Below are positions 24,868 to 34,068 of a stretch of 64,000 bases of DNA, piece after piece. The notes under the pieces are model-generated. The model did not search any database. It saw only the letters and a list, made by a program, of their open reading frames with translations, and was not told the origin of the DNA. Position 1 is the stretch's first letter. Each line of letters begins with the position of its first letter. The stretch is from Flavobacterium notoginsengisoli (GTDB lineage Bacteria; Bacteroidota; Bacteroidia; Flavobacteriales; Flavobacteriaceae), in NCBI RefSeq assembly GCF_014207905.1, contig NZ_JACHLB010000006.1:248001-312000 (forward strand), written 5' to 3'. Both the position numbers and the translations under genes were made by a program.

Positions 24868-25200
24868 TTAACAGCACTCGCTTCTTTTCTTTTCCAATCG
24901 TTCAGTAATATCCTGGAAGAAGCCTTTGATTTTTTCAAATCCCGGTTCATTGATGCAATAGCAGATTGCATTGCCTTCAATATTTCCCTTAATAAGTCCT
25001 GCGTTTTTCAGTTCCTTCAAGTGCTGTGAAACTGTAGGTTGGGCCAAAGGCAGCTCGTTGACAATATCTCCGCAGATGCAAGCGTCAACTTTCAATATGT
25101 ATTCAATTATCGCTATACGGGCGGGATGCCCTAAAGCTTTCGCCAGAATGGCAAGGTCGTTCTGCTGGTCTGTAAAGTGATCTGTTTTAGTTGCTCCCAT
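24868..25200 (-). CDS. arsR: ArsR-family repressor
   Basis: The 110-residue winged-helix repressor senses arsenite. LAILAKALGHPARIAIIEYI and ACICGDIVNELPLAQPTVSQ contain the H3 region with the metal-binding CxC (CIC). The recognition helix is TVSQHLKELKNAGL, and the C-terminus is SECC, offering further thiols. I chose the ATG at 25200 (MGATKTDHFTDQQ). A longer open frame to 25245 only translates the AT-rich promoter/operator. It leads the ars operon and presumably represses its own promoter until arsenite binds. Confidence 0.92.
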   Translation of the reverse strand: MGATKTDHFTDQQNDLAILAKALGHPARIAIIEYILKVDACICGDIVNELPLAQPTVSQHLKELKNAGLIKGNIEGNAICYCINEPGFEKIKGFFQDITERLEKKRSECC

Positions 25201-25212
25201 TGTAATATATTT

Positions 25213-25224
25213 ATATTGCAATAT
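25213..25224. promoter_or_regulatory. Candidate ArsR operator ATATTGCAATAT
   Basis: This perfect 12-base palindrome lies 13 bases upstream of the arsR ATG within an AT-rich segment with further inverted ATATTA/TAATAT pieces. Its place fits autorepression. ArsR-family sites are imperfect AT-rich palindromes, so this is plausible but unproven. Confidence 0.45.
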
Positions 25225-25451
25225 TACGATAATATAATTAAACAAAAAAATGTTTTAATATTTTTTGTTTAATAGGATAATGAAAAGTTTAAATCCAGAC
25301 TATGCACTTAATTTGACAAAATGTTAAAAACAGAAATGAATTCTCAATTTATATATCATCAGTTCGTAACTTTCTTATTTTATATACATTTTGGCGAAGA
25401 ACAGTGCATTATTCTCTTTATCTTAGCTAGTCAATAAAACACTAAAAACGT

Positions 25452-26390
25452 ATGGGAGAATGGTCAAAAACAGTCGGCGAAAAAGGCGAAAAGGTAGTCG
25501 ACTTTTTCTTTAAGGATATACTCGGATATAATTCTGTTACTTCCAATGAGACAATAAACTGTATTAAAGGGACAAAACATAAATCTAAGGCGTCTAAAGG
25601 GGATAAAACTACTCATGGTATTGATGCGCTGATAAGTAGTAAAAGCCCTCTTGAAGATCAGTTGCTGGATATAGTTGTCGTATCATCAAAATACACTGCA
25701 GACGAGTACCCCAACAGCCCGAAGGCAAAATTTAAAGAGCACTTCGAAGATTTGGCGTTTACCCTTGAATGCTTCAAGAATTCTAAACTGTATTCCGAAA
25801 CAAACTATAAATTTAGCGGAATAACCAGAACAGAAATTACAGGAATTTTAGTATGGCTATCGGACAAGAGCCCGGAAGACTACGAACTTATTCCTAAAAT
25901 TGCCAATATGCAAATTGATGCTGATCTTATTTTCGACAAGATTATTGTAATAGACAACAATCGAATGGATTTTCTACATCAAACAATTTTTAGGGCGAAG
26001 GAAGTATACGGTGTAGATAATGTTAAATTTGTTTATCACAATACTAGCCTCAATATCATCGGCTTAAACTCTATAAGCTACGGCGATGTTATGCCTGTAC
26101 AATACATCTTTTCAAATATTATTCCATTGAGAATTGAAAAAGGAGGCGATGTGGAATTTCTTATATTTTGTAAAGATAGTTTTTCAAAAGATAATCTATC
26201 TAAACTTCTTTCTTTTGCAAAGAGTTTCGATCATTTAGCCTCAGCGAAGAAAACAATTTTATCTTTCCCTGATTACAATGAATTACACCACAAAGGCATT
26301 ATTGAGGGCGAATTGTCAAAATTTCCGAAATACACCTTTAATCAAAACTTTTTAGTAAGTAAGTATCCATCAGATTTTAGAAATAGTTAA
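25452..26390 (+). CDS. GapS4a-like defence nuclease subunit
   Basis: The 312-residue protein starts MGEWSKTVGEKGEKVVDFFF and continues into a nuclease-like segment, THGIDALISSKSPLEDQLLD then IVVVSSKYTADEYPNSPKAK (residues about 50-95). The GID...DIVVVSSK pattern resembles a PD-(D/E)xK core, although the usual second acid before the Lys is a Ser here. The pairing with the next gene (three-base gap), the lengths and the N-terminus fit GapS4a of the GAPS4 two-gene anti-phage system, by recollection. It is divergent from arsR and opens the defence island. Confidence in the nuclease fold is moderate. Confidence 0.55.
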   Translation: MGEWSKTVGEKGEKVVDFFFKDILGYNSVTSNETINCIKGTKHKSKASKGDKTTHGIDALISSKSPLEDQLLDIVVVSSKYTADEYPNSPKAKFKEHFEDLAFTLECFKNSKLYSETNYKFSGITRTEITGILVWLSDKSPEDYELIPKIANMQIDADLIFDKIIVIDNNRMDFLHQTIFRAKEVYGVDNVKFVYHNTSLNIIGLNSISYGDVMPVQYIFSNIIPLRIEKGGDVEFLIFCKDSFSKDNLSKLLSFAKSFDHLASAKKTILSFPDYNELHHKGIIEGELSKFPKYTFNQNFLVSKYPSDFRNS

Positions 26391-26393
26391 AAA

Positions 26394-27497
26394 ATGGAAA
26401 AAGATTTTTTGCCACAAGGCGACCATATAAGACAGCTCCTCGTTAACGCGAGCATTTCAACGACCAATATTAACAGTTTGCTTCGAGATAAAGGGGTTTT
26501 TCTAGGTCACATAGAGAAGAATAATTCAATCCCGTTATTGATGAAAACTCTGGTAAGTCCTGAAGATTTTCGCGATTTACATGAGGCGCAAAAGAAGAAA
26601 GAGGATACTATTAAATTCAGAACTGCAACTATTAAATGTACTTCAGATTTCGATTTAACAAATATTTTTTCTGCCCCAATGGATCTTGCTGCAAAAATTA
26701 AAGAGGCACATAAGTATGAGCCAAATTTTAAGCTTTTAGGAACTCCGACATTCTATATAGAGGATGAGACGGCCATTTTCGATTACAAAATCGAACGTGA
26801 TAACTTTCTTGAGAACTGGACCAGCAACAAGACCGAACATTCGGGAAAGGTTTTTGTTAAAAAATCAAAAGAAGGGAATCTCGAATTGTCAGTCGAACAG
26901 AACTCAACTTCAAAAGAAACTATTTTGATAAACGAGCTAATTGTAGGTGAGGTAAAAAAACTTCTCAAGGACCAAAGCTTCATCAATCCAGGTGATGATT
27001 TTATTCGTATTAAGTTTAAGGATTTTACAAACGCACAGAGGATTCAGTTTTTCTACTCCTTTACAAAAGACTTCTGCATTTATTTAAAATTTCAATCAAT
27101 AACAGATATAGATCTTTATCTTGATGAAGAACAAGAATCTCATGCAGATATCAAAGCTTTGGTTGATGAAATTGACTCATTAAAAATAAACGGGCGTGGC
27201 CTTCAAAATAACCCTTTACTGAAAAACAATCTTTATCATGACAAGCTAATCGTTGCATCAATATCTCTTAAGTATAGTTTTGATATCAGGGGCGTTAAAG
27301 GTACCGCTAATCTTGTAATCGCATTCCCAGACTATATTACAAAAAGATCAAGTGATGCAGAACTACAGATTTCACTTAATTTTACGATTGAAAAAGAACA
27401 TAAGAGGATGACAACCGAAACTAAGTTAAGAAAAGAACTTTATGCTTTCGTTGAGAAACACAAAATTACAAACTATTCACAATTTAAAACACCATAA
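26394..27497 (+). CDS. GapS4b-like defence partner
   Basis: The 367-residue protein begins MEKDFLPQGDHIRQLLVNAS, then LRDKGVFLGHIEKNNSIPLL. Its middle is beta-rich and lacks obvious catalytic motifs. The N-terminal pattern (short HTH-like helices, then DKGVF) is what I associate with GapS4b, the obligate partner of GapS4a. It has no membrane segment. It starts three bases after its partner, so the two are surely one operon, and a terminator follows. If not GAPS4, it is still a tightly coupled pair of unknown function inside a defence island. Confidence 0.55.
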   Translation: MEKDFLPQGDHIRQLLVNASISTTNINSLLRDKGVFLGHIEKNNSIPLLMKTLVSPEDFRDLHEAQKKKEDTIKFRTATIKCTSDFDLTNIFSAPMDLAAKIKEAHKYEPNFKLLGTPTFYIEDETAIFDYKIERDNFLENWTSNKTEHSGKVFVKKSKEGNLELSVEQNSTSKETILINELIVGEVKKLLKDQSFINPGDDFIRIKFKDFTNAQRIQFFYSFTKDFCIYLKFQSITDIDLYLDEEQESHADIKALVDEIDSLKINGRGLQNNPLLKNNLYHDKLIVASISLKYSFDIRGVKGTANLVIAFPDYITKRSSDAELQISLNFTIEKEHKRMTTETKLRKELYAFVEKHKITNYSQFKTP

Positions 27498-27525
27498 GTT
27501 GTATAGAAATGAATTGCTACAATGT

Positions 27526-27554
27526 AAACTCTCATCTAAGGTGGGAGTTTTTTA
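27526..27554 (+). terminator. Terminator after the GAPS4-like pair
   Basis: AAACTCTCA pairs with TGGGAGTTT (one G-T pair) around TCTAAGG, followed by T's. It separates the pair from the HEPN/Toprim gene. Confidence 0.85.
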
Positions 27555-27630
27555 TAGCATACCCAATTCTTAGTTTAATGGTAAACGCAAAAGAATTATT
27601 TGAATTTAAATATTTACAATACTAAAAGCT

Positions 27631-28953
27631 ATGGGAAGTTTTTGCGCATTAACATTAAATGGTTATGAAATAGATCAGTCTAAAAGCTACATCAGTACGT
27701 TTTGGTCATGTTTTTTTAATGAAGATGACCGACGAAGTCGTTCTGTTCCCTACGATCTTTATTATACACAACCTATTACAGATAATAATAATGTGCCTAC
27801 CTTTGAGTATTCGGCTTCTGTTGATACAATGAAGCTGCGCCTTGAAATCATGGGTTATACTTTAGATAAAGTTAAACTTAAATATGCTGATGGTATTGAG
27901 ATTGCTTTAAAAAGTAGGCAGCAATACAATGCTGAACTATTTAATACAGTTGAAAATAGTGATGAAAAACACCTCAATATTTTAAAGAATGGTGGATTTG
28001 AATACTGGTTAAAATTAATTAAGTATATTTTTGATAACAAAATTACCAACTTTAGCGATAACCTCGAGCTACATGACGATATCTACAGCTTTATTCTTGA
28101 TTATAATGATGTTGACGAAGACTTGTATTTAGGTTACCCGAATATCGGTATAGGTTACTTTCTTCGGGGAGCTTTGGAAGCTGTAGAACCTCGTTCAGAA
28201 TTAATTTTAGACATAACCTCTGTGGTTGATTCGGGATATTACAAAGAGGATGAGCCTGTTTGTGCAAGCACCGCACAGATGTATCTTGATTCTACTTTAC
28301 CATTCCAAAAAATCATAATCCTTACCGAAGGTTCTTCTGATAGTAAGATACTTAGTAAAGCTTTGAAATTACTCTATCCCAAGGTGTATAGCTACTTTTC
28401 ATTTCTGGATTTTGACACCTATAAAGCAGAGGGCGGATCAGCTATGCTTGAAAAAACAGTCAAATCTTTTGCAGCGGCTGGAATCAGCAATAAAATTATA
28501 GCGTTATTTGATTATGATGCTGCAGGTGTAGCAGCGACTGAACGCTTAAAAAAAAGAAAATTCCCTAGCAATTTTAGAGTAATAACTTTGCCAGCAATTG
28601 AACTTGCAAATAACTACCCAACCATTGGACCAGATGGAATAATATATGAAAATGTCAATGGACGTGCATGTAGCATTGAAATGTACTTAGGCATTGATAT
28701 TTTGACTGGCGCGAATAACACGTTGGTTCCTGTTAAATGGAAAAATATTGAAGCGCAAATAAATACTTGCCAAGGAGAGATTTCCCGTAAAGCTGAATTG
28801 CAAAAAAAATACTTAAAAGAAATACGCGTCGCCATAGCAAATGGCTCGCTTCAATCCGATCATGATTGGACAGGTTTAATATCGGTATTAGACAGAATTT
28901 TTGTTGTTGCATCTAGTATTGATCATGCACCAACATACCTGAATTATCGATAA
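27631..28953 (+). CDS. HEPN/Toprim-associated domain protein
   Basis: The 440-residue protein starts MGSFCALTLNGYEIDQSKSY, the hallmark of the HEPN/Toprim N-terminal domain, a family of predicted defence proteins. A C-terminal Toprim-like fold is visible. KIIILTEGSSDSKILSKALK near residue 228 supplies the Glu, and NKIIALFDYDAAGVAATERL near residue 285 the DxD. These are metal-binding residues of OLD/RNase M5-type nucleases. No RxxxxH HEPN motif was seen. It is a stand-alone gene with a terminator upstream. The expected role is an infection-triggered nuclease; no characterised homologue can be named. Confidence 0.65.
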   Translation: MGSFCALTLNGYEIDQSKSYISTFWSCFFNEDDRRSRSVPYDLYYTQPITDNNNVPTFEYSASVDTMKLRLEIMGYTLDKVKLKYADGIEIALKSRQQYNAELFNTVENSDEKHLNILKNGGFEYWLKLIKYIFDNKITNFSDNLELHDDIYSFILDYNDVDEDLYLGYPNIGIGYFLRGALEAVEPRSELILDITSVVDSGYYKEDEPVCASTAQMYLDSTLPFQKIIILTEGSSDSKILSKALKLLYPKVYSYFSFLDFDTYKAEGGSAMLEKTVKSFAAAGISNKIIALFDYDAAGVAATERLKKRKFPSNFRVITLPAIELANNYPTIGPDGIIYENVNGRACSIEMYLGIDILTGANNTLVPVKWKNIEAQINTCQGEISRKAELQKKYLKEIRVAIANGSLQSDHDWTGLISVLDRIFVVASSIDHAPTYLNYR

Positions 28954-29188
28954 TCCTATTATTTTTTAAATATAAATGTGAAGCAAGATATACTTAAAAT
29001 TGATGCTAAAGTGGCATAAATATTAATAGTTTTCGTGTAATTTTTATTTAGATCCCCTTTGCTGAAAACATTTATGTTAATATTCTGCATACGAATAGTT
29101 GATAAATTGAAAGTTTTTGAAAGGTAAAAGAGTTAAAAAAACTTAACTTTACCAACTATTACATATGATTTATAATTTGAGTGGATAG

Positions 29189-31087
29189 ATGGCAAAAAAA
29201 GAAGTATTGACAGATTTGTGGGTTTATGAAATGCTTAAAGAAGCGAATGTTAATTTGCACCCACAAGGAAGCAACATTAAAGATATTGACAATGCTTTAA
29301 AATCAGCTTCAAAAGCAGGTACAGGAAAAGTTGGTTTTCCCGAATATTGCGGAGTTGTCAAAGACTTTGTTTTAATTATCGAAAATAAATCAGATGTTTC
29401 ACTTCATGTAAGGCGAAATGAAAAGGACTTAATATGCAATGAAATTGCGAGCGTAAAGAATTATGCTGTAAATGGAGCTTTATTTTATGGCAAACATTTA
29501 GCTCAGAAAACAACCTATAAAAAATTCATAGTTTTTGGAGTTTCAGGAAATGAGAAAAGACATAAAATAACGCCTATATTTATAGATGAAAGAGGAGGTT
29601 ATAAAGAACTTGACGACGTAGAAACGTTTACTCTTTTCAATGAAAAAAATATTGATGAATATTACACTAAAAATATTCTCAAAGAGCAGACACCTGAAGA
29701 CAAAACCACAGAAGAAATTCTCAGGGATGCCAAGAATCTTCACGAAGATTTAAGAAACTATGGTAGTATTCAGGACAAAGATAAGCCATTAATAGTTTCA
29801 GGGATTCTTTTGGCATTACGGGAGATGGAACATAAAGGTTTCAGTATTGATAGCCTTGTAGGTGATCAAACAACAACGGATGGTGAAAAAATTTATGAAG
29901 CTGTTGAAAAAAACTTAAAAAGAGCCAATGTTTCACCTCAAGTAAAAAAGGATAAATTACTTAGCCAGTTTTTGGTAATAAAAGATACCAAAGCCATTAA
30001 CGAAGAAAACGAATATTTAAAGAAAACTCCTTTAAAGCACTTTACAGAGTTTTTATACGAGAACATTTATAAAAACATTAAATACATACAGTCTGCTGAA
30101 GATTATTTGGGAAGATTTTATGGGGAATTTATGTCGTATTCTGGCGGCGATGGTCAATCATTAGGTATTGTATTAACACCAAAGCATGTTACCGAGTTGT
30201 TTTGTGACTTGGTAGAATTAAAACCTTCGGATTCAATTTTAGACCCTTGCTGCGGAACAGCAGGTTTTTTAATCGCATCTATGCATAATATGTTACAAAA
30301 AACGGATAATCCGGAAGAGCAAAAAAATATTAGGAAAAACCAGTTGCATGGTTTAGAACTACAACCTTATATGTTTACTATTGCTACCACAAACATGATT
30401 TTGCGTGGCGATGGGAAAAGTAATCTTGAACAAGAAGACTTTTTAAAATTTAACTCGTCCTTATTACAGGAAAAAGGTTGTACAATTGGAATGATGAATC
30501 CACCTTACTCAATGGGGAGCAAAAACAATACGAATTTATACGAGATCAATTTTACTGAACATTTACTAAATTCTATCGTTCAAGATGGTAAAGTAATTGT
30601 AATTGTTCCTCAATCTTCTATGACAGGTAAAACTAAGGAAGAACAGGCAATAAAAGAAAATATTTTAAAACATCACACTTTGGAAGGGGTGATTACGTTA
30701 AATAAAAATACGTTCTATGGAGTAGGAACAAATCCCTGTATTGCAGTTTTTACTGCAGGTGTTCCACATTACAAAGACAAGAAAGTAAAGTTTATTAACT
30801 TTGAAAAAGATGGATTTGAAGTCCAAAAACATAGAGGTCTTGTTGAGACCATCCACGCTAAAGATAAAAAACAACATTTATTAGATGTATGGTTTAACCG
30901 AATTGAAGCCGAAACGAAATTTTGCGTAAAAACTACTATTGAGCCTGAAGATGAATGGTTGCATTCATTTTACTATTTCAATGATGAAATTCCTAATGCA
31001 GATGACTTTGAAAAGACCATCGCAAACTATCTAACATTTGAATTAAATATGGTTTTGCAAGGCAAACAATATTTATTTGATAACTAA
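29189..31087 (+). CDS. BcgI-like restriction-modification A subunit (nuclease + N6-adenine methyltransferase)
   Basis: In 632 residues this combines an N-terminal nuclease domain and an HsdM-like methylase. GVVKDFVLIIENKSDVSLHV (near residue 58) gives a D...E-x-K nuclease core. The helical HsdM N-domain precedes LDPCCGTAGFLIASM (SAM motif I, near residue 350) and MMNPPYSMGSKNNT (catalytic NPPY, near residue 435). BcgI subunit A is about the same length with this order, and the next gene is the specificity subunit. BcgI-type enzymes cut on both sides of a bipartite site, excising a short fragment. No separate hsdR exists nearby, which fits a fused enzyme. Confidence 0.82.
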   Translation: MAKKEVLTDLWVYEMLKEANVNLHPQGSNIKDIDNALKSASKAGTGKVGFPEYCGVVKDFVLIIENKSDVSLHVRRNEKDLICNEIASVKNYAVNGALFYGKHLAQKTTYKKFIVFGVSGNEKRHKITPIFIDERGGYKELDDVETFTLFNEKNIDEYYTKNILKEQTPEDKTTEEILRDAKNLHEDLRNYGSIQDKDKPLIVSGILLALREMEHKGFSIDSLVGDQTTTDGEKIYEAVEKNLKRANVSPQVKKDKLLSQFLVIKDTKAINEENEYLKKTPLKHFTEFLYENIYKNIKYIQSAEDYLGRFYGEFMSYSGGDGQSLGIVLTPKHVTELFCDLVELKPSDSILDPCCGTAGFLIASMHNMLQKTDNPEEQKNIRKNQLHGLELQPYMFTIATTNMILRGDGKSNLEQEDFLKFNSSLLQEKGCTIGMMNPPYSMGSKNNTNLYEINFTEHLLNSIVQDGKVIVIVPQSSMTGKTKEEQAIKENILKHHTLEGVITLNKNTFYGVGTNPCIAVFTAGVPHYKDKKVKFINFEKDGFEVQKHRGLVETIHAKDKKQHLLDVWFNRIEAETKFCVKTTIEPEDEWLHSFYYFNDEIPNADDFEKTIANYLTFELNMVLQGKQYLFDN

Positions 31088-31100
31088 TAACCTTATTAGA

Positions 31101-32153
31101 ATGGACTTAAGAGATATTAAGTGGAGTGAATTCAATTTAAACGAAATTTTTCCAAGTATTCAAAGAGGAAAACGATTAAAAAAGGATGACCATAAAGCAG
31201 GTAATCAACCTTACATTTCATCAACTGCTTTAAATAATGGTGTTGATGGTTTTATTGGAAATACAGAAAATGTAAGAAAATTTGAAAAGTGTTTAACAAT
31301 TGCTAATAGTGGTAGTGTAGGTGCAACCTTTTTTCAGCCATTTTCATTTGTAGCTAGTGATCACGTTACCAAACTTGAGAATAAAGATTTTAGTAAAAAC
31401 GTTTACTTATTTATATCAAGTATTGCAAAAAGACTAAATGAGAAATATGGTTTTAATAGGGAAATAAACGACAAAAGAATTCAAAGAGAAAAAATTTTGT
31501 TGCCTGTAAATTCCAAAGGTAAACCTGATTATGCTTTTATGGAAAAGTATATAGAGTTTAAAATGCATGAAAAAAACAAACAAATTGAAAATTACATTAC
31601 TAAAAAATTAGAACAAGTAAAAGATTTCAAGGAGGTTGAGACACTTAATGAAAAAGAGTGGGGAGAATTTTTTATTGAAGATGTTTTTAACATAAAGGCT
31701 GGTAAAAGACTGACAAAAGCGGATATGTTTAAGGGTGAAACCCCATTTATTGGTGCATCTGATTCAAATAATGGGATTACAAACTTTGTCTCAAATATCA
31801 ATTCTTCTTTAGATTCGAATGTTTTAGGAGTAAACTACAACGGAAGTGTTGTAGAAAACTTTTATCATCCTTACAAAGCTATATTTTCTGATGATGTAAA
31901 AAGATTAAGCCTAAAAGAAGTAAAAGGAAATGAATTTTTATATTTGTTCATAAAAACAAGTATTTTAAACCAAAAGTCCAAGTTTCAATATGCCTATAAG
32001 TTTAATGAAACCCGAATGTTAAGACAAAAGTTATTATTTCCGATAAATAAAAAAGGGCATATCGACTATGACTATATGGAAAACTACATAAAGAAAATAG
32101 AATACGAGAAACTCACAAACTACATTAAGGTAAAAACCGCTAAGGACCAATAA
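31101..32153 (+). CDS. BcgI-like specificity subunit (two target-recognition domains)
   Basis: From ATG 31101 the protein has 350 residues in two similar halves. Half 1 contains WSEFNLNEIFPSIQRGKRLK and half 2 EWGEFFIEDVFNIKAGKRLT. Each half continues with a recognition domain (YISSTALNNGVDGF; FIGASDSNNGITNF) and ends with a helical spacer. Duplicated TRDs joined by coiled helices are the layout of HsdS/BcgI-B, one half-site per TRD. It starts 13 bases after the A subunit stop; an upstream TTG at 31077 is a less likely start. Half-site sequences cannot be predicted. Confidence 0.85.
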   Translation: MDLRDIKWSEFNLNEIFPSIQRGKRLKKDDHKAGNQPYISSTALNNGVDGFIGNTENVRKFEKCLTIANSGSVGATFFQPFSFVASDHVTKLENKDFSKNVYLFISSIAKRLNEKYGFNREINDKRIQREKILLPVNSKGKPDYAFMEKYIEFKMHEKNKQIENYITKKLEQVKDFKEVETLNEKEWGEFFIEDVFNIKAGKRLTKADMFKGETPFIGASDSNNGITNFVSNINSSLDSNVLGVNYNGSVVENFYHPYKAIFSDDVKRLSLKEVKGNEFLYLFIKTSILNQKSKFQYAYKFNETRMLRQKLLFPINKKGHIDYDYMENYIKKIEYEKLTNYIKVKTAKDQ

Positions 32154-32308
32154 CGAAGACACTATATAATAATTTTTTTTTGCTTGTGATCGTATCTAGG
32201 ATAAGTAGGCTTTTCAATTTTTTACTTTTAAAAATGCTTGTCTTCACAAAATAGAATTAAAATGGAGACTTTCTCTAACGGTTATGTACTTTTATCATGA
32301 ACAACTAC

Positions 32309-34066
32309 TTAAATAGGTTGTACTATTTCACCAAACCAGTGCTGTAAGCCTAGAATAGCATTAGCCGATAATTCTTGTGTGAATAAAAGGCTTAGACGAT
32401 GCTTAGGTCGAGAACACGCAACGTAAAAAAGATTTCTGTTTCTTTCAAATGCATCTCGATTGCCCTCAGGTACATTTCCGGAGTTGACATGCTCAAGCAT
32501 CTGATTCCAATTATAATGATTCCATCCCCTTCCAAACACAACAATTACGTTGTCAAATTGAGCGCCTTTGACTCCGTGCTTCGTGGAATAAATGGTTTTG
32601 TCATCTATGTATTTCGCCAAATTACCAATTTCGGGATAAGGAATTGTGCGAATACCATCATATTTCGTTAGGAAATTTTTATCCTCGTCACTACGCTCTG
32701 ATTCGGGCTGAAGTCGAACTGTCGCTATGCGGTTTTCACGCTCATCGATTTTCTTTGGTAGCCTTGGTTTTGAAGTCACTTTAAGCAAATCTATAACGCT
32801 GCCAATTGTACCATTGGTGCGCTCATCATTTAGCTGCATCATAGCGTCATGCCAGACCTGCTTATCGCTATGTCTTCTAATTCGATTGGTATTAATTCTA
32901 AATGCTTCTATCATTAAGCCATAACGCTTTTCTAAAAATGCCGCAGCACCTATCTCTACCGTGTCGGTTAAAAATGAAATGTATTCATTGTTCTTTTTCA
33001 GGTAATCATCTGAGTCAGAAAATGCAGAGGAAACAGTTTGATATCCTTGCTCAGAAGCAAGTACATTGTTTGTCAGCATTAATATTTTTGTAGTTTCAGG
33101 AGAAATATTCCATCCTGATGCCCGCAGGAGTTCTTTGAGTGTTTCCAAGCGTTCATGCGCTACATCTTCGGGTAAATCACCATTCCAGTGTGCTCCAGTA
33201 CGTCGCTCTCCAGTAAAATTGTTTGTATGATAAACACTGATTTCGCCAGCAGAAGTTGGGTCATGTTCGTGTTGAGGTAATTCAGGCCGCATATTATTTA
33301 ATACATCAACAATGCTTTTATCCGATCTGAAATTAGCCTGCTTTCCGATTGAAAGTAATTTACCATCTGTAGCTTGTATCAATCCGCACGAGCTTGAACC
33401 ATATATTTTTTGCCAGTGGTCTCCAAAAAAACCAATCAATGGTCCTTCTTCGGTTTCGATAAAATTCTCCACCAATGTATTTGCTAAAGATAAGTTCGTA
33501 TCTTGATATTCGTCAATCAATAGCACCGGATATTTGTTTGCAAATATCTTTCTAAATTTTAAGTCGCTTAATAGTGATGTAAAAAGTTTAATTACATCGT
33601 CATGATGCAAGAAAATCTCCGTGTCAGTAATTTTGGGATATCCCAAATTATAAATGACTTTTTGGTCAGTAATACCACCAGCCACTTCAATTCTTGCAAC
33701 CCATTTCTCCCCCAAGGCAGATATCCTATCCCGTAAAGGTTTTTGAAAAACCTGCATGACTTGCCAAGCAAAAGCATGAATTGTATCAGCGATTATAACC
33801 GGATGATTGTCAGTACGAGATTTAATTTCATCTTTTGCGACATTAGTATAAGTGATACAAGCTATTTTTTTATTTGCTCTTTCAAACTCCACTGAATATT
33901 TTGATATTAAATGTTTTAATGCTTTAATGAGCGTATAAGTTTTTCCTGCGCCTGCGCCTGCTTCAACAAGAAAATTTTGATGCTCATCAATCGCCTTGAG
34001 CACTTGCATTAAACATTCTTGCGATGCTTTTTCTGCCGGACTGGTTTGATCTTCTTCTGCCATCAT
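32309..34066 (-). CDS. UvrD/Rep-type helicase, GajB-like
   Basis: The 585-residue superfamily 1 helicase has Walker A FLVEAGAGAGKTYTLIKAL (near residue 33), IACITYTNVAKDEI (motif Ia), LLIDEYQDTNLSLA (Walker B, near residue 183), GFFGDHWQKIYGS (motif III) and KHGVKGAQFDNVIVVFG (motif V). Motif VI is NLFYVACSRPKHRLSLL. It begins two bases after the OLD nuclease gene ends, the order gajA-gajB of Gabija. In Gabija, GajB senses nucleic-acid ends and activates GajA. The protein is somewhat longer than typical GajB, so a Gabija relative is as far as I go. It converges with the BcgI-like unit. Confidence 0.7.
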   Translation of the reverse strand: MMAEEDQTSPAEKASQECLMQVLKAIDEHQNFLVEAGAGAGKTYTLIKALKHLISKYSVEFERANKKIACITYTNVAKDEIKSRTDNHPVIIADTIHAFAWQVMQVFQKPLRDRISALGEKWVARIEVAGGITDQKVIYNLGYPKITDTEIFLHHDDVIKLFTSLLSDLKFRKIFANKYPVLLIDEYQDTNLSLANTLVENFIETEEGPLIGFFGDHWQKIYGSSSCGLIQATDGKLLSIGKQANFRSDKSIVDVLNNMRPELPQHEHDPTSAGEISVYHTNNFTGERRTGAHWNGDLPEDVAHERLETLKELLRASGWNISPETTKILMLTNNVLASEQGYQTVSSAFSDSDDYLKKNNEYISFLTDTVEIGAAAFLEKRYGLMIEAFRINTNRIRRHSDKQVWHDAMMQLNDERTNGTIGSVIDLLKVTSKPRLPKKIDERENRIATVRLQPESERSDEDKNFLTKYDGIRTIPYPEIGNLAKYIDDKTIYSTKHGVKGAQFDNVIVVFGRGWNHYNWNQMLEHVNSGNVPEGNRDAFERNRNLFYVACSRPKHRLSLLFTQELSANAILGLQHWFGEIVQPI

Positions 34067-34068
34067 TT

